From Promethearchaeota archaeon (GTDB taxonomy: Archaea; Asgardarchaeota; Lokiarchaeia; Sigyniarchaeales; SOKP01), in NCBI GenBank assembly GCA_030605895.1, contig JAUWHL010000058.1, positions 1-10,114 on the forward strand: a stretch of DNA of 10,114 nucleotides, given 5' to 3'. A model generated the notes under the pieces. That model searched no databases. It was not told the origin of the DNA and saw nothing but the letters and a program-made list of their open reading frames with translations. Below are positions 6,543 through 10,114 of the stretch, piece after piece. Position numbers and translations under genes: made by a program. Within the stretch, counting starts at the first letter, position 1. Every line of letters starts with the position of its first letter.

Positions 6543-7739
6543 TTAATTACCATTTTGATTAGAATCTTCCATATTTTGTACTTGTTCTGTAGTTTCTTGG
6601 TTAGGATTCTGAATCCATCCTTTATTTAACTTACCCTGCGCCCATAAAACTGATGATCCAATCCAGCTAATATTATCCCTTCCAGAAACAATAATAACAT
6701 TAATTTTATCTTTTAATCTTTCGGAAAATTGTTTTGTAATTTCAGATTTTAGGCGTATTTCTAGCCCAGGAATTAAGCTCCCACCACCAACAATTATAAT
6801 ATTTGGTAAGATAATCTCCCAATTTTCTCGATCCCAAAATTTTATAACCTTTGAAATCGCTTCAGGTAATCCTAGGTAATCAATATGAAGTAATGATGGA
6901 TTGAATAATGGCTCAACAAGCATAAATCTTTCTGTATTTATTTCTAAAGATGATCCATCCGGTAAATCTATATTTCTGTTATATTTAGTTAAACCATCCT
7001 TGATTCTTTTTATTTCTTCATCGGGGTTTAATATACATAAGGAGAGTTTATCTTTGATTTCCTTTGCTATTATTTTGTCAAGATATTCTGTTTTTCCCGA
7101 TCCTTTTTGCGTTAAAATTAAATTTAGGAGATAATTTGTCAAATCTTTGCCAGTAATTGGATAAATGTCCCTTGCCATTGCATTTGAGAATCCATGTAAG
7201 AAAGTAGTGATAGATGTATTCGCTTCACCCATATTAATTACAACTCCACTAGTTTTTCGTAATGTTGTTAAGATTCCTTGAGATTCAGGTAAAAATAATA
7301 AAGACGGAAAGTCAAACACATTAAAAAAGATGTCCTGTAACTTGGTTCTTTCCAATTCTGATATAAAAAAAGGTGATAAAATAATAATCGGTTGTTTAAA
7401 GTGATGTTCCTCTGTGATTTCTAATTGTTTATAATGATGATAGAAATATTTCATGAACATTACAAAATTGCTCTCTTTCTTGAAAAAATGAATCTTAAGG
7501 ATATTGGAATATTTTAAAGCTTCATGCCCAAATAGATAGTTTTCAGCATTCTTTTCAGTAATAAAGATATCCTCAAGACCATCAATTACATCTGATGAAA
7601 ATAAATAATCATTATTATCAACATAGACACTAGGGGCGATAATATCTGGGAAATCATCACCCGCCCACCCTAATCGAAAATTATGACTTCCAATATCAAT
7701 AATTAATGGACGTAATTGGCTTTTATTTTCAGTTGACAT
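6543..7739 (-). CDS. Eukaryote-type actin-related protein (Asgard actin family) with altered ATPase pocket
   Basis: A 398-residue actin superfamily protein that aligns with eukaryotic actin (375 residues) end to end. Phosphate loop 1 is DIGSHN (15-20), followed by GWAGDDFP (24-31), matching actin GFAGDDAP. FDFP at 142-145 begins a stretch that aligns without gaps to actin 127-161. GKDLTNYLL (197-205), IKDKL (228-232), LPDG...ERF (259-272), adenosine loop VGGGSLIPG (317-325) and WIGSSVL (359-365) all match, and W375 falls where actin has W356. About 11 extra residues lie between loop 1 and position 142, around subdomain 2 and the D-loop. In the ungapped block, actin Q137 is E152, D154 is N169, D157 is E172 and H161 is S176. 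Those residues position the attacking water and Mg, so ATP may bind but hydrolysis is probably slow or lost. The C-terminal tail is rich in N, Q and E and is unlike actin. It may form stable filaments or act as a nucleotide-gated subunit. Confidence 0.93.
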   Translation of the reverse strand: MSTENKSQLRPLIIDIGSHNFRLGWAGDDFPDIIAPSVYVDNNDYLFSSDVIDGLEDIFITEKNAENYLFGHEALKYSNILKIHFFKKESNFVMFMKYFYHHYKQLEITEEHHFKQPIIILSPFFISELERTKLQDIFFNVFDFPSLLFLPESQGILTTLRKTSGVVINMGEANTSITTFLHGFSNAMARDIYPITGKDLTNYLLNLILTQKGSGKTEYLDKIIAKEIKDKLSLCILNPDEEIKRIKDGLTKYNRNIDLPDGSSLEINTERFMLVEPLFNPSLLHIDYLGLPEAISKVIKFWDRENWEIILPNIIIVGGGSLIPGLEIRLKSEITKQFSERLKDKINVIIVSGRDNISWIGSSVLWAQGKLNKGWIQNPNQETTEQVQNMEDSNQNGN

Positions 7740-7761
7740 AGCAATTTCTGTAAATGTATAT

Positions 7762-7770
7762 CTATAAATT
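7762..7770 (-). promoter_or_regulatory. TATA-like box of the actin-like gene; leaderless start likely
   Basis: AATTTATAG on the minus strand is centred about 27 bp before the ATG at 7739. No purine-rich ribosome site precedes that ATG. Both facts fit a leaderless transcript beginning at the start codon. The 58-bp gap could therefore hold an internal promoter even if there is read-through from the upstream gene. Confidence 0.45.
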
Positions 7771-7797
7771 ATTGTATTTATGTTATGAATTAACTAA

Positions 7798-8721
7798 CTA
7801 TAGATTATATTTTAATTCATGAATAAAATCATCCGTAACTCGTTTTAATTGATATTCTTTAATCTGTAACTCAAGTAAACCTAGAACGCGCTTAAATTTT
7901 CTAGACATAGATTCGATATTAACTTCTGCAACTTTTTCAATTTCATTTCGCTTAACCTTAAATTGTTCTAAACTATATTGAATTCTTTCAAAAATGTTCC
8001 TAATTGATGTCTCCAAGTCATCTGTATTTTTCTTTGTAATTTTCCTCATTTTTCGCAAGATCCCAAGGATATTAGAGATTGACATTTCCCATCTATCATA
8101 ATTCTCACTATAACCCTCCAATAAACCCTCAAAAAACTCTGTTAATTTTAAGTAAATATTCTCTTTTTTAACAAATGATGGTTCCTTTTTAGTGGAAGGT
8201 GTAGGAGATACTCCTTCAGTTTGTTCTACTGATTCCTTCTCAACAGAGGGTTGAGGTTCCGAAGATTTAGGTGGTTCTACTTGACTCTTTTTTTGAACCA
8301 GTGTTTGTTTAACTTCTTTACTTGGTGTAGGTGATTTTGTCGTTTTTATTTTTTCTTTTTCTTCTGAAACTAATAAAGTCCTAGGTTTTTTTTTATCTCG
8401 AGTTCGTTGGACTAACGGAACATCCTCCATTACATAAGCTTCTGCAATTTTACTTTGAGATTCATGGGTTAATTGGGGTGTTATTTTTACTTTTTCATCT
8501 TTTTGTGGATGAACGAATCCTTGCCCTTCAGAAACTCCTTTTAATAACGTTTGTAAAGTAGTTTCTGTAGTTTTTGCGGAACTTAATGCGGTATCTAAAG
8601 AATATTCAGGAATTTGATCAACAGCTTCTTCTTTTTCCTGTAGTTTTTTCTTTTTTTCTTGAGGTTTTTTCTTCTTTTCTTGGGATTTTTTCTTCTTTTC
8701 TTTTTTTTTCTTTTTCGCCAC
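7798..8721 (-). CDS. Lysine-tailed coiled-coil protein of unknown function
   Basis: About 307 residues; I do not recognise a family. I place the start at the GTG at 8721-8719 (MAKKKKKE) because GAAGGTG at 8734-8728 then sits six bases upstream as ribosome site. Starting at GTG 8730 would use bases of that site as the codon. Residues 2-32 are almost pure Lys with Gln and Glu, built from 7-residue units QEKKKKx. Residues about 33-187 are low-complexity, rich in S, T, P, E and K, and probably disordered. From about 188 to the end there are long amphipathic helices with coiled-coil spacing (ENIYLKLTEFFEGLLEGY, then RKFKRVLGLLELQIKEY). No Cys cluster, signal peptide or transmembrane segment is present. 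A polycationic tail on a coiled coil could bind the acidic surface of an actin filament, DNA or anionic lipid. The gene lies between the AbrB regulator and the actin-like gene on the same strand. Confidence 0.7.
   Translation of the reverse strand: MAKKKKKEKKKKSQEKKKKPQEKKKKLQEKEEAVDQIPEYSLDTALSSAKTTETTLQTLLKGVSEGQGFVHPQKDEKVKITPQLTHESQSKIAEAYVMEDVPLVQRTRDKKKPRTLLVSEEKEKIKTTKSPTPSKEVKQTLVQKKSQVEPPKSSEPQPSVEKESVEQTEGVSPTPSTKKEPSFVKKENIYLKLTEFFEGLLEGYSENYDRWEMSISNILGILRKMRKITKKNTDDLETSIRNIFERIQYSLEQFKVKRNEIEKVAEVNIESMSRKFKRVLGLLELQIKEYQLKRVTDDFIHELKYNL
8641..8703 (-). repeat. Three 21-bp tandem units encoding QEKKKKx heptads
   Basis: Three consecutive 21-bp units (8703-8683, 8682-8662, 8661-8641) encode KEKKKKS, QEKKKKP and QEKKKKL. 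The first two units are nearly identical over 20 bases. A partial fourth unit (QEKEE) follows. Because the unit is seven codons, copy-number change would lengthen the basic tail without shifting frame. A nine-A run (minus strand, 8709-8701) directly precedes them. Confidence 0.75.
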
Positions 8722-8768
8722 CACACACACCTTCTATATACTCATTTTTGTTAAATAAAACTCAGTCG

Positions 8769-9176
8769 TTAATCCAAGGGAGAAAATTCTACCTCTAACG
8801 CTTCTCCTTTTTCTGTTAAGATGTTTTTTAGCTGATTTGCATTCTCTGGGCTTTCAGATATCGCAGTTAAAACTGCTGTTTTATCCTTCTCAACAATTAC
8901 AGCTTCACTGTACACCAAGCTAAGACCCTCTTCGGCAAAAATATCGAGTAATTTTGCTAAAGCCCCTGGAATATCTTTCATTACTACTTTTAATTTGACA
9001 AGATTACTTTCATCTCGTAATCCAATTGGAGTTATTCGTATCTCCTTTGTTTCTGAATCGCTCACTAACATTAACTGGGAATTAGTAGTGATTCCAAGAT
9101 TCTTCCGTGTCACTAAAGGTAATACTATTCGTCCTCGATTATCGATTGTAATAATTTTTACATCCTTTATTATCAT
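8769..9176 (-). CDS. SpoVT/AbrB-like DNA-binding domain fused to an ACT domain (predicted regulator)
   Basis: A 135-residue two-domain protein. Residues 7-52 form a swapped-hairpin AbrB domain with the signature D12-N-R-G-R-I-V-L-P20 and the following NLGITTNSQLMLVSD strand and turn. Residues about 60-132 form an ACT domain: strand VKLKVVM, then D68-I-P-G71, the usual ligand-binding turn, then an AKLLDIFAEEGLSL helix and strand. AbrB domains bind AT-rich imperfect palindromes as dimers or tetramers, and ACT domains usually sense amino acids or other small molecules. It is probably a ligand-responsive transcription factor, acting on its own operon or elsewhere. An in-frame TAA five codons upstream makes ATG 9176 the only good start. 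A diverged copy of its first codons lies just upstream (9179-9220). The next gene begins about 47 bp after its stop, so it may head the operon that includes the actin-like gene. Confidence 0.85.
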   Translation of the reverse strand: MIIKDVKIITIDNRGRIVLPLVTRKNLGITTNSQLMLVSDSETKEIRITPIGLRDESNLVKLKVVMKDIPGALAKLLDIFAEEGLSLVYSEAVIVEKDKTAVLTAISESPENANQLKNILTEKGEALEVEFSPLD

Positions 9177-9178
9177 CG

Positions 9179-9220
9179 CCGCCCTTAATTATCAATTGTA
9201 ATAAATTTTATATGTTTCAT
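9179..9220 (-). pseudogene. Diverged duplicate of the AbrB gene's 5' codons, interrupted by a stop
   Basis: Minus strand 9220-9179 reads MKHIKFITIDN, a TAA stop, then G-R. The real gene's residues 3-16 read IKDVKIITIDNRGR. The DNA copies align without gaps at exactly 50 bp offset: 32 of 41 bases agree between 9130-9170 and 9180-9220. The stop TAA replaces the Arg codon CGA. It could be a relic of a paralogous start, an 11-codon upstream ORF, or a pair of operators for the AbrB protein. The copies contain an imperfect palindrome around CAATTG or CGATTG. Base differences are not concentrated at wobble positions, so selection as protein is not shown. Confidence 0.6.
9205..9212 (-). promoter_or_regulatory. 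TATA-like box for the AbrB-ACT gene
   Basis: ATATAAAA on the minus strand is centred about 32 bp from the ATG at 9176, so transcription should start within about 10 nt of the start codon. It lies inside the duplicated N-terminal codons. AAATTTATAG at 9251-9242 is a second candidate that would give a leader of roughly 45 nt. Confidence 0.45.
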
Positions 9221-9334
9221 ATTTTTTACTATTGTTTTACTGCTATAAATTTCTAACTATAATTCATGGTAAAAATATTATTATAATTATTATCAAAATT
9301 ATTATTAATAACTTTAATGTAATCCTAATGTCCT

Positions 9335-9362
9335 AGACTTCAGTAGTAAAAACTACAAGTCT
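9335..9362. other. Hairpin-forming inverted repeat in the 277-bp intergenic gap
   Basis: Arms AGACTT and GTAGT (with a two-base CA bulge) pair with ACTAC and AAGTCT around an AAAA loop, giving 11 base pairs. A TACTGAA at 9379-9385 can pair alternatively with TTCAGTA at 9339-9345. No T-tract follows on either strand, so it is not a plain terminator. It may be a regulator binding site or an RNA 3' structure. The rest of the 9177-9453 gap holds AT-rich sequence, the TATA candidates and the AbrB duplicate. Confidence 0.5.
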
Positions 9363-9422
9363 TACAATACACTAATAGTACTGAAATCTACAACAATCGT
9401 AAAAATATATTAAAAAGTAATT

Positions 9423-9431
9423 AAAAAAAAA
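9423..9431 (-). terminator. Oligo-T terminator after the VWA gene
   Basis: A T9 run on the minus strand begins 23 bases after the TAA that ends the VWA gene, and further T4-T5 runs follow within 20 bases. This is a typical archaeal terminator, so the AbrB gene probably has its own promoter. Confidence 0.55.
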
Positions 9432-9453
9432 TATGAAATCCCAAATGAAATTT

Positions 9454-10114
9454 TTACTCTTTATGAGCTTTTAGTTTAATTGTTAAGTCTCTAGCTCGTT
9501 TTGAGTACCATATTAATAATTCTCCAGCATCTTCAGGTTTAAAGTACTCTCCACCACATAATGTGGCAGCTCGAGCCATTAAAGTATCATCTGGGTTTCC
9601 AAGACCAAGAATGTACACTACAACGTTCGGATTATCAGCAAACTTTTTAATTTCATTAAAGAAATCCTCCCCATCTGTAGGAACTCCATCCGTTAACAAC
9701 ACAATCATCGTTGGTTGGTCTGGGGTCATCTTTTCAAATTCAACCAATACTTGATGAGCTTGTACCATTGCAGATCCCATGTTTGTTGCTTGGCCGTAAC
9801 TGTTTCCTATTCGATCAACAATCATACGAGCAGCCTCTTCGAGAATGCCCTTCTTACCGCTTGCTGAATCCATATAAAAGCCTCCTCCAAACGGCAATAC
9901 CTGTGCTTCGTCAGCAAAACGAATTACGGAGACTTTTTCACCAAATCCTCTTCCTACTTTCTCGCTTAAGAAGAGGACTGCTGCAAAAGCTGCAGAAATT
10001 CTACGAGGGATATTAATTCCATCTTTAAAATGCTTTAAAAATTCTTGGATTTCTCGGGACTCCATGGCCGCTTTTATTCCCTCAATAGCAGGAGCAATGT
10101 TCGTGACGAGCACA
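9454..10114 (-). CDS. von Willebrand factor A domain protein, 5' end outside the window
   Basis: The frame is open to the right edge, giving 219 visible codons; the GTG at 10113 is simply an internal Val. The fold is a VWA (integrin I) domain. A helix AAFAAVLFLSEKVGRGF leads into strand KVSVIRFADEAQVLPF. The second metal-site motif is present as ATNMGSAM, with the coordinating Thr, and the third as VLLTDGVPTDGED, with the coordinating Asp. Strands VVVYILGLG and CGGEYFKPED close the domain. The first metal-site motif DxSxS should lie upstream of the window, and an inserted acidic-basic helix (SREIQEFLKHFKDGINIPRR) sits between it and the visible part. About 20 residues follow the domain and end KLKAHKE. 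VWA domains bind protein partners through Mg; prokaryotic ones often pair with MoxR-type AAA+ ATPases or act in stress and surface complexes. No partner is visible here. Confidence 0.85.
   Translation of the reverse strand, partial: VLVTNIAPAIEGIKAAMESREIQEFLKHFKDGINIPRRISAAFAAVLFLSEKVGRGFGEKVSVIRFADEAQVLPFGGGFYMDSASGKKGILEEAARMIVDRIGNSYGQATNMGSAMVQAHQVLVEFEKMTPDQPTMIVLLTDGVPTDGEDFFNEIKKFADNPNVVVYILGLGNPDDTLMARAATLCGGEYFKPEDAGELLIWYSKRARDLTIKLKAHKE

Noticed and set aside
8574..8798. A 74-residue plus-strand frame that looks like a small membrane protein (many F, L, S)
   Set aside because: It is the antisense of the lysine-repeat tail; AAA/AAG/GAA codons read backwards give Phe, Leu and Ser. 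No ribosome site supports it.
9177..9453. Possible tRNA, C/D-box RNA or other small RNA gene in the largest gap
   Set aside because: No cloverleaf, no paired C and D boxes and no G+C-rich stretch; only the hairpin and the repeat were found.
9711..10016. A 101-residue plus-strand frame and the smaller 9563-9754 frame
   Set aside because: Both lie wholly antisense to the VWA gene, whose domain motifs are unambiguous, and neither resembles a known protein.
1..10114. CRISPR array or insertion sequence
   Set aside because: No regularly spaced repeats with unique spacers, no transposase frame and no terminal inverted repeats were found.

Overview
The window is AT-rich (clearly under 40% G+C by eye) and looks archaeal, most likely from an Asgard archaeon. 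The strongest sign is a 398-residue protein at 6543-7739 (minus). It follows eukaryotic actin along its whole length (phosphate loops, hinge, adenosine loop, C-terminal W-I-G helix) and is not of the MreB, ParM or crenactin type. TATA-like boxes about 25-30 bp before starts, near-leaderless starts, oligo-T terminators and an AbrB-ACT regulator also fit an archaeon. The order or class within Asgard cannot be told from this window.

Layout. Positions 1-142 hold a probable divergent promoter region: an open frame runs off the left edge on the minus strand (1-48), and a plus-strand gene begins at 143 behind a GGAGGT ribosome site. That gene (143-3190) encodes a single-chain restriction-modification enzyme with a PD-(D/E)xK nuclease, an N6-adenine methylase with NPPW, and a target-recognition-like C-terminus. 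Everything else is on the minus strand and converges on it. In order of transcription: a von Willebrand A protein cut by the right edge (10114-9454) with an oligo-T terminator; a 277-bp AT-rich gap with a hairpin; an AbrB-ACT regulator (9176-8769); a lysine-tailed coiled-coil protein (8721-7798); the actin-like protein (7739-6543); a large helical-repeat plus CHAT-fold protein (6518-3933); and a small PLD/TrmB-like protein (3771-3256) that appears N-terminally truncated.

The most interesting unit is 9176-3933, a possible operon of regulator, polycationic coiled coil, actin and CHAT-like protein. The actin keeps the fold motifs but has E and N where actin has the hydrolysis residues Q137 and D154. 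The CHAT domain keeps its framework but has N and Q where the catalytic His and Cys should be. Two nucleotide-handling or protease folds that have both apparently lost catalysis, encoded 24 bp apart, suggest a structural or signalling assembly rather than a protease cascade. The function is unknown.

Two gene ends carry short diverged copies of their own coding sequence just outside the reading frame: after the CHAT stop codon (3894-3932) and before the AbrB start (9179-9220). These look like scars of paralogue duplication or recombination; the AbrB copy now supplies the apparent TATA box.
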